64,000 nt of DNA from JAGPUQ01 sp050250395 (GTDB lineage Bacteria; Pseudomonadota; Gammaproteobacteria; Pseudomonadales; Porticoccaceae): contig JBFWOQ010000002.1 of the NCBI GenBank assembly GCA_050250395.1, positions 62,001 to 126,000 of the forward strand, given 5' to 3'. The position numbers and the translations under genes were made by a program. Below the pieces are notes generated by a model. The model had not been told where the DNA came from, did no database searches, and was given only the letters and a program-made list of their open reading frames with translations. Of this stretch, positions 26,266-36,442 are shown piece by piece; the first letter of the stretch is position 1; every line of letters starts with the position of its first letter.

Positions 26266-27243
26266 TCAGGGCCGGATCACCACTTTGCCGCGCGCGCCGC
26301 GCCCGGTGACGTACTGGATCGCCTTGACGCCGTCGGCGAGCGTGAACACCCGGTCGATCACCGGCACCACCTTGCCCGCTTCGAACCAGGCGAACAGCTC
26401 GCGCATGTTGGCGGCGTAGGCGGCTGGCTCGCGCTGGGTAAAGGCGCCCCAGAACACGCCGATCACCGCATAGCCTTTCACCAGGGTCAGGTTGACCGGC
26501 AGGGTCGGGATGCGCCCCGAAGCAAAGCCGATGATCAGCAGCCGCCCGTCCCAGGCCATGGCGCGGGAGCAGGCGTCGAAGGCGTCACCGCCGACGGCAT
26601 CGTAGACCACATCGGCGCCGCGCCCGTCGGTCAGCGTCTTGATCGCCTGATTCAGATCCTCGCGGCTGTAGTTGATGCCGTCATCCGCGCCCTGGGATTT
26701 GGCAAAGGCGATTTTTTCGTCGCTGGAGCAGACGGCGATCACGCGCGCGCCGATGGCCTTGCCGATCTGCACGGCGGCGATGCCGGTGCCGCCGGCCGCG
26801 CCCAGCACCACCAGCGTCTCGCCCGCCTGCAACCGGCCGCGCTGGCGCAGCGCGTGGTGGGCCGTCGCGGTGGCGCACAGGAGCGCCGCGCCCTGGTCCA
26901 TGGACATCGAGGCCGGCAACGGAAACAGCTCTCCGGCCGGTACCGCGATCTGCTCGGCGTAGGCGCCACGCCCGACGTTCCAGCCCAGCACCCGGTCACC
27001 CACCGCAAAACCGCTCGCCCCCCGCCCCAGAGCCGCCACCGTCCCGGCGAATTCGCCGCCCGGCATGAAGGGCACCTGGGGTTTCGCCTGATACTTGCCT
27101 TCCACCAGCAGGCCGTCGGGAAAATTGACGCCGATGGCTTCGATGGCCACCCGGATTTCTCCCGCGCCCGGCACCGGGTCCGGCATGTCCCGATAGACCA
27201 GGTTTTCGACCGGCCCGTAGGCCTCGCACACCAGTGCTTTCAT
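26266..27243 (-). CDS. NADPH:quinone oxidoreductase-like MDR enzyme 2
   Basis: 325 residues, paralogue of the gene at 25266-26243 with equal length. Residues 1-60 and about 125-290 are almost the same in both, while 61-124 and the last 35 residues have diverged (for example LGWNVGRGAYAEQ here against LSLTTSFGAYAEK there). The diverged part lies in the catalytic domain, so substrate range may differ while cofactor use is shared. GAGGGAA precedes the ATG. 22 bp downstream of the kinase gene in the operon. Confidence 0.88.
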   Translation of the reverse strand: MKALVCEAYGPVENLVYRDMPDPVPGAGEIRVAIEAIGVNFPDGLLVEGKYQAKPQVPFMPGGEFAGTVAALGRGASGFAVGDRVLGWNVGRGAYAEQIAVPAGELFPLPASMSMDQGAALLCATATAHHALRQRGRLQAGETLVVLGAAGGTGIAAVQIGKAIGARVIAVCSSDEKIAFAKSQGADDGINYSREDLNQAIKTLTDGRGADVVYDAVGGDAFDACSRAMAWDGRLLIIGFASGRIPTLPVNLTLVKGYAVIGVFWGAFTQREPAAYAANMRELFAWFEAGKVVPVIDRVFTLADGVKAIQYVTGRGARGKVVIRP

Positions 27244-27265
27244 TGCATTTCCCTCATGGCGGTAG

Positions 27266-28312
27266 TTACAGCTCGCCCTGCTCGCCCAGGAACTCGATGG
27301 CCATTTCCGCCATCGGCCGCGTCATCTGCCCGTAGGTGAGCGCCTGGGTGCTGGAGGCCGTGCCGTCCCGATAGCGCTTCATGATGCCCTGCAGGATGGC
27401 GGCGAAGCGGAAGAAACTGAACGCGAGGTAGAACGACCAGTCCGGAATCTCCGCGAGCCCCATGCGCTCGCAGTAGCGCGCCACATATTCTGCCTCGGTG
27501 GGGATGCCGAGCGCACGGCGGTCGAGGCCGCCGAGCCCGCCCAGATTGCCGAGATTGGGATCAGCCGGAATCCGCAACTGCATGCACTGGTAGGCGATAT
27601 CCGAAAACGGGTGACCCAGGGTGGACAGCTCCCAGTCCAGCACCGCGAGCACTTCGGGACGATCCTTGGCGAAGATCATGTTGTCGAGCCGGTAGTCGCC
27701 GTGGATCAGCGCGACGCGACCGTCGTCGGCGGGCATCCGGGCCGGCAACCAGGCCATCAACTGCTCCATGGCGGGAATGGTTTCCGTCTCCGCGGCCCGG
27801 TACTGCTTGGTCCAGCGCCCGAACTGACGCTCGAAATAGTTGCCGGGCTTGCCGAAATCCGCGAGCCCCACCGCCGCGACATCGACCTGGTGCAGGTGCG
27901 CCAGGATGGCGTTCATGCGGTCGTACATGCGGGTGCGGTCGGCCTTGGCGATCGCCGCCAGGGGCGCGTCCCAGTAGACCGTGCCGTCGAGGTAGTCCAT
28001 GACGAAAAACATGCTGCCGATGACGCTGTCGTCCTCGCACAGTACCCGCACCCGGGGCACCGGCACCTGGGTGTCGGCAAGCGCCTTCATCACCCGGTAC
28101 TCGCGGTCCACGGCGTGGGCGGAGGGCAGCACATTGCCCGGCGGCTTGCGGCGCAGCACATAGCGCGCGCGGTCGGTGGTCAACAGAAAGGTCGGATTGG
28201 ACTGCCCGCCCTCGAACTTTTCGGCGCGCTGGAGCTTGCCGAAATCCGCGATATGGGCGGCCAGGTAGGCGCCGAGCCGGTCTTCCGGCAGGCGATCGAT
28301 CGCTTGGCTCAT
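27266..28312 (-). CDS. ACAD10/11-type aminoglycoside-phosphotransferase-fold kinase
   Basis: 348 residues, APH kinase fold. GGQSNPTFLL (nucleotide loop), RYVLRRKPPG (lysine/arginine strand), HGDYRLDNMIF (catalytic Asp and Asn) and LDWELSTLGHPFSD (metal-binding Asp) closely match the N-terminal kinase domain of human ACAD10/ACAD11 and of LvaA-type bacterial kinases, which phosphorylate the hydroxyl of 4-hydroxyacyl-CoA. The neighbouring acyl-CoA dehydrogenase would supply the second half of that chemistry. Substrate here is inferred, not shown. Confidence 0.85.
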   Translation of the reverse strand: MSQAIDRLPEDRLGAYLAAHIADFGKLQRAEKFEGGQSNPTFLLTTDRARYVLRRKPPGNVLPSAHAVDREYRVMKALADTQVPVPRVRVLCEDDSVIGSMFFVMDYLDGTVYWDAPLAAIAKADRTRMYDRMNAILAHLHQVDVAAVGLADFGKPGNYFERQFGRWTKQYRAAETETIPAMEQLMAWLPARMPADDGRVALIHGDYRLDNMIFAKDRPEVLAVLDWELSTLGHPFSDIAYQCMQLRIPADPNLGNLGGLGGLDRRALGIPTEAEYVARYCERMGLAEIPDWSFYLAFSFFRFAAILQGIMKRYRDGTASSTQALTYGQMTRPMAEMAIEFLGEQGEL

Positions 28313-28373
28313 GGTGTCTGCATCTCTTGTCTATCCAGCGGCTGTCCAGCCATCGGCTGTCTGTCTACCGGCA

Positions 28374-29582
<1,209 letters not shown>

Positions 29583-29631
29583 GGGCGTGTCGGTCCTCTG
29601 GCGGTAATCGGATGGTGATGGGATGGCCGGT

Positions 29632-30333
29632 CTAAACCATGGTGATCGCGTGCTCGCGATCGGGCCGCTCCATGTGGGCGAGCGCATTGAAGGCGTGCAG
29701 CGACAGGCGGTCGCCGTCGCTCAGGAAACGGGTGGTCGAGGTGTTGCGAATTTGCAGCATCAGCTCGATGGCGGCGGCGTCGGACAGCCCCATGACATGC
29801 TTGACGGTGAGCGACTTGGGCCCGCCGGACGAGACGATCAACACCCGCTCGCCGCGGCTTCCCGCGCGCGCCGACTCGACACCCGCCACCACACGTTCAT
29901 TGAATTCGCGCCAGGTCTCGGTGCGCAGGCCGCCGTGCTCGGCCTGGGCGGCCAGCTCGGCATCCAGATCGCCGGCGATCCAGGCCGCCATCACCTCCGG
30001 CAGGATCCCGAAAAATTCCGCCGCCGTGGTCGGCTCGGGGATCTCGGGTCGATAGCGCTGGCAGTACAGGCGCATCACCGGGCGGAAGGTGAACTCGTTC
30101 AGGCGTGGGTCCACGACCGGGTCGAACCCGCGCTCCATGCCCTCTCCGATGCCCTGCAAGGTTTCCTTGTGACGCCGCATGTCGCCCACGATGACGCGGT
30201 CGAAGTCGAGGCCACGGGCGCGGTAGTGTTCGCCGAGCCAGCGCGCCTGCTCCCAGCCGAGCGGTGACAACTGGTCGTAGTTGCGCGCGCCCAGCGAGGC
30301 CTGGCCGTGGCGGACAAAGTAAATTTCACTCAT
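29632..30333 (-). CDS. histidine phosphatase family protein
   Basis: About 233 residues. The N-terminal YFVRHGQASLGARNYDQLS carries the catalytic RHG; the second His position falls in LIVSSGGPKS, where the usual SHGG has Ser-Gly instead, so the second catalytic histidine may be missing. This is common in the histidine phosphatases found next to ACAD/APH gene pairs. Chosen start is ATG at 30333; upstream in-frame sequence overlaps the divergent control region. First gene of the eight-gene minus-strand catabolic operon. Confidence 0.82.
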   Translation of the reverse strand: MSEIYFVRHGQASLGARNYDQLSPLGWEQARWLGEHYRARGLDFDRVIVGDMRRHKETLQGIGEGMERGFDPVVDPRLNEFTFRPVMRLYCQRYRPEIPEPTTAAEFFGILPEVMAAWIAGDLDAELAAQAEHGGLRTETWREFNERVVAGVESARAGSRGERVLIVSSGGPKSLTVKHVMGLSDAAAIELMLQIRNTSTTRFLSDGDRLSLHAFNALAHMERPDREHAITMV

Positions 30334-30663
30334 GGGCACCTCAGGAGCCGGCAGCGGCGCGATGGTCTGGCGGCGATGGTCTGGCGGCGATGGTGGGGCC
30401 GGCACTGGACATCGCTCCCGGCGCTACAACATCCGGCCACGAGCACCGCGCGCGATGGCGTCGCGGGCGCCGTCACGACCGCGCTGACCGGAGGCGGTGG
30501 AGCGACCCGAATGGTACACGCCGGCGCCGGGGCTGTCAGCCAACCCGGCGGCGGCGCCGCCAGCAACGTAGACGCGGCGAACCACCCGCTGGGCTGGCAA
30601 AGCGATACCCCCCCGGTACAATGCTCCGCGGCCACTACCGCCATCAGCGACAGGAATGGGTCC
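30334..30663. other. 330-bp divergent control region
   Basis: Separates the catabolic operon (minus) from the second TonB-receptor module (plus). Very GC-rich, with repeated GATGGTCTGGCGGC-like units at 30360-30390 on the left side. A good sigma70-type promoter for the right-hand genes is listed separately. No gene is seen, although reading frames stay open through it. Confidence 0.6.
30594..30622 (+). promoter_or_regulatory. sigma70-type promoter for the second receptor module
   Basis: CTGGCA (4/6 to TTGACA), 17-bp spacer, TACAAT (5/6 to TATAAT). Transcription would begin near 30629 and give a 35-nt leader before the receptor ATG at 30664. Predicted by eye only. Confidence 0.55.
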
Positions 30664-32730
30664 ATGCGCAAGGAAAACCAACGCCCACCCCGGCTCCGCT
30701 GCGGAATGATCCTCACCACCATCGGGTTGGTCGCGATGCCGCTCGGCGCCGCGCGCGCCCAGTCCGAAACGCTCAGCGAAACGGACCTGCTGGGCGAGAT
30801 TCCGCTCCAGACCGTGGTGAGCCGCTTCCCGCAAACCGCCGCCCGCGCACCCGCCAGCGTCACCGTGATTACCGCCGCCATGTTGCGCGCTGCCGGAGCC
30901 ATGAACTGGGTGGATGTGTTCCGGCTGGTGCCTGGCTTTCAGGCTTACGCACCCAACGCCAACCGCTTCGGTATCGATTACCACGGCCAGGGCCGGGAGC
31001 TTCCCAACCATCTTGAGGTCATGGTGGACGGCCGCTCGGTGTATGACCCGGTCCTGTCCACCGTGGTCTGGGGCGCCCTGGGGGTCGATCTCGACGACAT
31101 CGATCGCATCGAGATCGTGCGCGGCCCGAGCGCCGCGGCGCACGGCTCCAACGCCTTTACGGGCGCGGTCAATATCATCACCCGGTCGGCGGTCCAGGAC
31201 CGGGGCACCCGCGTCCGCGCCACCACGGGCGAGCGGAACACCCAACAGGTGGCGGTACGTCACAACGACCAGATCGGGGATTTCAATTACCGCGTGTCGC
31301 TGGGCTTCGACCACAACAACGGTTTTCGCAACTTCAATGCGATCGGACCCGACGACGGCGCCGAAACCTGGAATCTCGGGCTGCGCTCCACCTACACCCC
31401 TTCCCTCGCCGACACCCTCCATTTCGATGGCGGCTTCAGCCGCCAGGACACCGTGTTCGGCGATGCCGACCGGCTGCACGAATATCTGCCGCTGCGTTAC
31501 TACAACCAGTACCAGCGCCTTGCCTGGGAGCATCAACTGTCCGATGCCAGCGATTTCGAGTTGACGCTCTATCACAACTATTTGCGCACTTACGGCGTAA
31601 GCGATCAGGGCCCGATATCCGCCCTGCTCGGCGTCGATCCCGCCAGCGTGCCGCTGTTGCTGGGCATTCCGGACCAGCACTGGGTACAGGGTTTTCACAC
31701 CATCGCATCCGAACGTTACGATCTCGAAGCCCTGCAGCGCCTACGGTTATCGGAGTCTCTGACCGGCGTGTGGGGTGCGGGGATGCGCTGGGACGGCGTC
31801 GACAGCCGGTTCTTCTTCGACGACGATGCCACGCACGACGAGCAGCGCTTCCGCCTGTTCGCCCACAGCGAGTGGCTGCCGCTCACCGACGTGGCCATTT
31901 CCACCGGGGCGATGCTGGAAAAAACCCCGATCGGGACGCTGGTGTCGCCGCGCCTGTCCGTCAGCTACGCTCCGCGCCCGAATCACACGCTGCGCCTGAG
32001 CGCCGCCGGCGGCGAGCGCGCACCCTCCGTCACGGAAGCGGAAGAGCGTCAGCTTTTGCGCCTGGGCAATGCGATCGCCGACGACCAGCGCCGGGTGGTG
32101 GCAAATCTGGACGCCGAGCGCATCGACAGCCTGGAGCTGGCCTACCTGGCCCGCTTCCCCGAGCAGGGCATCGACTTCGATATCAAGCTGTTTCGCGAAG
32201 AGGTGCGGGACGGTCTGGACGACTACCGCGAGTCGATTGTGCCGCTGCCGCCCTTTTTCGACGACGAGCGCCTGGTGCGCGACAATGTTGCCCGCTGGAA
32301 TACCACCGGCGCCGAAGCGCAGGCCACCTACCATGTTTCGCCGCGCACCTGGTTCCGCCTGCACTATGCCAATCAGGATCTCGATAGCCGACGCGTGGCC
32401 CGCTTCGACCCTGTGCTACAGATCAGGGACTTCGATGGCGGCACCCCGCGTCATTCCGGCGGTCTATTGGTGAACCATCGCTGGTCCGATGCGCTCGATT
32501 TCGGCGTTTTTGTGTACTCGCAAAGCGCCGTGGATTGGCGTAACGGCAATCCGATCAGCGGATTTACCCGCATCGATGCCCAGGCCACATGGCATTTCAA
32601 GGCGGGTTCCAGCACGGGCGACCTGCAATTGGTGGCGCAGAATCTGGGACAGGACTATTCTGAGTTCAATCGGGCAAACAGATTCGACACGGCAGTGTAT
32701 CTGCGCGCCCGGCTGGATTTTCCCGATTGA
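30664..32730 (+). CDS. TonB-dependent outer-membrane receptor (second module)
   Basis: 688 residues. Signal peptide MRKENQRPPRLRCGMILTTI followed by a hydrophobic stretch ending ARAQ; plug domain with ITAAMLRAAGAMNWVDVFRLVPGF, RIEIVRGPSAAAHGSNAFTG and VNIITR; then a barrel with a C-terminal strand ending LRARLDFPD. Much diverged from the receptor at 5451-7598. The frame is open from 30307 but that overlaps the divergent gene; ATG at 30664 has AGGAA upstream and starts the signal peptide. A binding-protein gene follows after 63 bp. Ligand unknown. Confidence 0.9.
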   Translation: MRKENQRPPRLRCGMILTTIGLVAMPLGAARAQSETLSETDLLGEIPLQTVVSRFPQTAARAPASVTVITAAMLRAAGAMNWVDVFRLVPGFQAYAPNANRFGIDYHGQGRELPNHLEVMVDGRSVYDPVLSTVVWGALGVDLDDIDRIEIVRGPSAAAHGSNAFTGAVNIITRSAVQDRGTRVRATTGERNTQQVAVRHNDQIGDFNYRVSLGFDHNNGFRNFNAIGPDDGAETWNLGLRSTYTPSLADTLHFDGGFSRQDTVFGDADRLHEYLPLRYYNQYQRLAWEHQLSDASDFELTLYHNYLRTYGVSDQGPISALLGVDPASVPLLLGIPDQHWVQGFHTIASERYDLEALQRLRLSESLTGVWGAGMRWDGVDSRFFFDDDATHDEQRFRLFAHSEWLPLTDVAISTGAMLEKTPIGTLVSPRLSVSYAPRPNHTLRLSAAGGERAPSVTEAEERQLLRLGNAIADDQRRVVANLDAERIDSLELAYLARFPEQGIDFDIKLFREEVRDGLDDYRESIVPLPPFFDDERLVRDNVARWNTTGAEAQATYHVSPRTWFRLHYANQDLDSRRVARFDPVLQIRDFDGGTPRHSGGLLVNHRWSDALDFGVFVYSQSAVDWRNGNPISGFTRIDAQATWHFKAGSSTGDLQLVAQNLGQDYSEFNRANRFDTAVYLRARLDFPD

Positions 32731-32793
32731 TGCGGTGTAGGCGACAGTCGCCTGGAGGCATGGGAAATAACCTGCGAACAGGGAGTTCGGTTA

Positions 32794-33744
32794 GTGAGAG
32801 AGGCCGGTAACAGGAGAGGGCGACGCCAAGGATCATGCGCTGCGTGGTCGTTCCTGGTGCTGCTGCTGTGCGGCGGTGCGCCATTCCAGGCGAGCGCCGC
32901 CGCGGTCCGCCTGCTGCTCGCGGACGGCATGCCGCATTACCAGGAGACCGCCATCAGCCTCCAGCGCCATCTCCGGCTACTGGCACCCGACGCGGTCGTC
33001 AGCGTTCACGCCCAGATGGAGAGCTGGCCCGAGGAAGATGCGCTGGTGAGCATCGGATCGCCGGCGCTTACCGAACTACGGACGCGCTACCCGGACCGGA
33101 AAGCCCTGCACCTGTTCGTCACCAGCGATTTCTGGCGGGAACAGAGCGTGCGCGATCCCGATCTCGGCAACGATACCACCCTGGTTGTCGACCAACCGCC
33201 ACGCCGTCTTCTTGTGCTGGCGCGCCTGCTGGCGCCGGAAGCACGCGCCCTGTCCGTGGTGCTGGGACCCATTTCCCACCAGCACGGCGCCATTCTCGAC
33301 AGCGACGCGGCCGCACTGGGTTTCGAACCACGGATCGGCGTCCTCCGGCCCGCGGACAATCCAATCGCCGCGCTATCGCCATTGCTCAACGCAACCCAGG
33401 TCGCCGTGGTGTTGCCCGATAGCGCCGATTTCAATCGCGCGGCAGCCCGCTGGCTGCTGCAATTGAGTTTTCGCGCCAGGATTCCGGTCATCGGTTTTTC
33501 CCGCGCCTACACGGACGCCGGCGCGCTGGCGTCCGTGTACTCGACGCCGGAGAATATCGGCCGCCAGGGGGCCGAACTCGTCGCCGAACGGTTGGCGCAA
33601 GGCCGGTTCCCGCCCGGCATGCTGCAACCGCGTTATTACACTCTGACCACCAATGCCACCGTGGCCGATGCCCTGGGCATCGCTTTGCCACCCGCTGCCG
33701 TGCTGGAATCCCGATACGCCGCCGCGCTGCGGGAGCAACCATGA
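32794..33744 (+). CDS. periplasmic ABC-type substrate-binding protein (second module), orphan
   Basis: 316 residues starting with GTG, with GGAG 8 nt upstream. A hydrophobic segment (AAWSFLVLLLCGG, about residues 15-30, cleavage near ASA-A) precedes a two-lobe ABC_sub_bind-like domain with LLADGMPHYQETA, SIGSPALTEL and IPVIGFSRAYTDAGALASVY. No transporter genes are linked. Its stop overlaps the hybrid kinase start as ATGA. The arrangement repeats that at 4515-5411, so a shared sensing role with the kinase is inferred. Confidence 0.8.
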   Translation: MREAGNRRGRRQGSCAAWSFLVLLLCGGAPFQASAAAVRLLLADGMPHYQETAISLQRHLRLLAPDAVVSVHAQMESWPEEDALVSIGSPALTELRTRYPDRKALHLFVTSDFWREQSVRDPDLGNDTTLVVDQPPRRLLVLARLLAPEARALSVVLGPISHQHGAILDSDAAALGFEPRIGVLRPADNPIAALSPLLNATQVAVVLPDSADFNRAAARWLLQLSFRARIPVIGFSRAYTDAGALASVYSTPENIGRQGAELVAERLAQGRFPPGMLQPRYYTLTTNATVADALGIALPPAAVLESRYAAALREQP

Positions 33745-36395
33745 ACTTCGCCGCCTTCGACATTCGCCGGAACCTGCGTTTGCGGCTGCTGCTGATCGGC
33801 GCCTTGCCGCCGCTGCTGATCACCGCGCTGCTGACCGGCTACGGCATCCACAGCCGGCACGGCGACATCCTGCGCAGGGTGGAGGAATCCGGCGCGCGGA
33901 TGATCGACTATTTATCGAGCACGGTGGATTTCGCGCTGTACTCCAGCAATCTCTCCCTGCTGAAAAACATGGCGGACACCATCGCGGCGATACCCGGGAT
34001 TCGCGGCGCCATTTTTCTTGACGGACAGCGCCAGGTCGTGGTCGCCAGCGCTGCCCTTGCGGCATCCACGCGGGATCTGGATCTGAACCAGCCCCTGGGG
34101 ACGGCGCCCCGTGAGATGCCTGATGTGCTGGTACTGGAGCGCGCGGTCTACGCGGTCCCGCTGGAGGTCGAAGACTACCCACCCGCCGCCGGCACTGCGT
34201 CCCCGCGCAAGCCCCTGGGCTGGGTGGTGATCGCAATGGACCTCACCGAAGCGCGCCGCGCCCAGCACGCCACCGCGGTCAGCAGCATCGGTATCGGTGC
34301 GGGTGTGCTGGGGACCGCGCTGCTGATGGCCCTGGTATTGGCGCGTTCCGTCATCACCCCCATTCGCGACCTCACCGGCACGGTCACGCAGCTGCGACAG
34401 GGGAATCTCGCCGCGCGCGCACGCGTCACCACACGCGATGAACTCGCGCACCTGGCGGCAGGTGTAAATCACCTGGCCGATTCGGTTGCGCGCAGCCAGC
34501 TCAATCTTCAGCAGCAGGTGGCGCAGGCCACCCGGGACCTCTCGGACTCCCTCGACACCTTGCGGACCAAGAACCAGGAGCTGGAGATCGCCAGTGAGCG
34601 GGCGGAGACGGCGAACCGCGCCAAGACGGATTTCCTGGCGCGGATGAGCCACGAGTTGCGCACCCCGCTGACCTCGATCCAGGGCTTCGTGCGCCTGCTG
34701 GAACGCAATCTGCTGGACACGGCGGATCGGCATTATTGCCACATCATCGATCAGGCGTCGGTATCGCTGCTGGCGATGATCGACGACATCCTCGATTTCA
34801 CCAAGCTCCAGACCGGCGCCGAAACCAGCCGCGCCGAGCCCTTTGACGTGGTGGAGTGCATCGAGGATTGCGTCCGTTTGCTGGCGCCCACCGCCCACGC
34901 CAAAGGCGTGGAAGTTTTCCTCGACATCCATCCCGCGGTCCCTGCCAGCGCCATTGGCCACGCCAAGTGGCTCCGGCAGATTCTCGGCAACCTGGTGGGC
35001 AACGCGGTCAAATTTACTGCCCGCGGTCACGTGCTGGTGCGCTGTCGCCTGACCGAAACCGGGGCGCTGTCCATCGCGGTGAGCGATACCGGGATCGGCA
35101 TCGGCCCCGACCAGCAGCGGCAGATATTCGACGCTTTCGTGCAGGCGGATACCAGCATTGCCCGCCGCTTCGGCGGCACCGGGCTCGGCCTCGCCATCGC
35201 CCATCGCCGGGTGGAATCGTTGGGCGGCACCATCGCGCTCCGCAGCCGTCCGGACGCGGGCAGCGAATTTCATGTCATCCTGCCGTTCCAGTGGCGCTCG
35301 GAGACACCGCCACCCGGACTCGCGGGGCAGGTTCTGGTCTACGACACCAACGAACTGGGGCGCAACAGCGCGCGGTCGGCTTTGCTACGCCTGTTCGCCG
35401 ATGTGCGCACGCTGGCATCCTTCGACGACCTGATCGACGCCATCGCCGAGGGCACGCCCACCGCACTGGCGTTCAACTGGTCGCTCGACGAGCCCCCCGG
35501 ACACCAACTCCTGTCCCTGCGCCACACCCTCGAGGAATTGCACTGCCCGATCGTCGTTCAGTTGCCGCTTCACGTCCTGCATGAAACCATCCCGCGAGAG
35601 ATCGTCAAAGGCCACGCCCACGCCCGCTGGCTTGGCAAGCCCGCCGGGATCCGGGATCTCGCGGACGCCATGGCCCCTACGGCCGTGCCTTCGCCGGCAT
35701 CGGCCGACCTCAGGGGCGTTCAAGTGCTGGTAGCGGAAGACAATAACTTCAGCCGCCTGCTGCTCGCGACCTTGCTGGAACGCACTGGTTGCACGCATCG
35801 GGCGGTTCCCGACGGGCGCGCCGCCATCGACGCCTGCCGGGAACAGAAATTCGACGTCATTCTCATGGACGTGCACATGCCCGAGATCACCGGGGTTGGC
35901 GCCCTGCGACAAATCCAGCGACCTGGAATGCTCAATGCGGCAACCCCGGTGGTGGTACTGACGGCCGACCAGGTGCTCGATGCGGGGCGCGAGCTTGGCC
36001 GGGTGCGGGTGGAGCGCGTGCTGCGCAAGCCCTATGACGAACGCCAGCTGCTGGAGGCATTGCTCCAACTCTCGGGGCGTCAGGGTGCGCTCGCCGCCGA
36101 TTGGCTTGGCAGCCGCGACAGCCTGCCCCGGGAGCCCTACTTCGATGAAGTCGAGCGTCTGGTGTCCCGCATTGATGAGTTCCTGGCCAACGCGGATCTC
36201 GGCGGCGCCCGCGAGGCCTGCCATCAACTGGTCGGTATCGTCGCGGTCTATCGCCTGGGTGAAATCGAAAAGCTGGCGCGCATTCTCCACGCGCTGGTGC
36301 GCGTTGGGGATGCGGCGCGCGCCACCGCGATCCTGGTGGAACTGCGCCGGGAGAACCTGGACACGCGCCAGCGTGCCTGCCCGGGGACGGTCTAG
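33741..36395 (+). CDS. hybrid sensor histidine kinase (BarA-like, REC plus HPt)
   Basis: 884 residues: TM1 (about 15-35), a periplasmic domain of about 145 residues, TM2 (181-202), HAMP (to 255), coiled-coil linker, HisKA with H304 (MSHELRTP), HATPase with N box (NAVKF), DTGIGI and GTGLGL, a degenerate receiver (530-640, with AFN in place of the phospho-Asp region), REC with D710 in VILMDVHMPEITG, and a C-terminal HPt-like helix bundle with H828 in ACHQLVG (the usual Lys/Gly after His is altered). It lacks the REC-GGDEF-EAL tail of the paralogue at 58-4512, so its phosphate must go to a separate protein. Translationally coupled to the binding protein. Confidence 0.9.
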   Translation: MNFAAFDIRRNLRLRLLLIGALPPLLITALLTGYGIHSRHGDILRRVEESGARMIDYLSSTVDFALYSSNLSLLKNMADTIAAIPGIRGAIFLDGQRQVVVASAALAASTRDLDLNQPLGTAPREMPDVLVLERAVYAVPLEVEDYPPAAGTASPRKPLGWVVIAMDLTEARRAQHATAVSSIGIGAGVLGTALLMALVLARSVITPIRDLTGTVTQLRQGNLAARARVTTRDELAHLAAGVNHLADSVARSQLNLQQQVAQATRDLSDSLDTLRTKNQELEIASERAETANRAKTDFLARMSHELRTPLTSIQGFVRLLERNLLDTADRHYCHIIDQASVSLLAMIDDILDFTKLQTGAETSRAEPFDVVECIEDCVRLLAPTAHAKGVEVFLDIHPAVPASAIGHAKWLRQILGNLVGNAVKFTARGHVLVRCRLTETGALSIAVSDTGIGIGPDQQRQIFDAFVQADTSIARRFGGTGLGLAIAHRRVESLGGTIALRSRPDAGSEFHVILPFQWRSETPPPGLAGQVLVYDTNELGRNSARSALLRLFADVRTLASFDDLIDAIAEGTPTALAFNWSLDEPPGHQLLSLRHTLEELHCPIVVQLPLHVLHETIPREIVKGHAHARWLGKPAGIRDLADAMAPTAVPSPASADLRGVQVLVAEDNNFSRLLLATLLERTGCTHRAVPDGRAAIDACREQKFDVILMDVHMPEITGVGALRQIQRPGMLNAATPVVVLTADQVLDAGRELGRVRVERVLRKPYDERQLLEALLQLSGRQGALAADWLGSRDSLPREPYFDEVERLVSRIDEFLANADLGGAREACHQLVGIVAVYRLGEIEKLARILHALVRVGDAARATAILVELRRENLDTRQRACPGTV

Positions 36396-36442
36396 CCGGT
36401 TGCGGAAAAGCGGTGGGACGCTCCCGGGGCGGTCGACGATGG

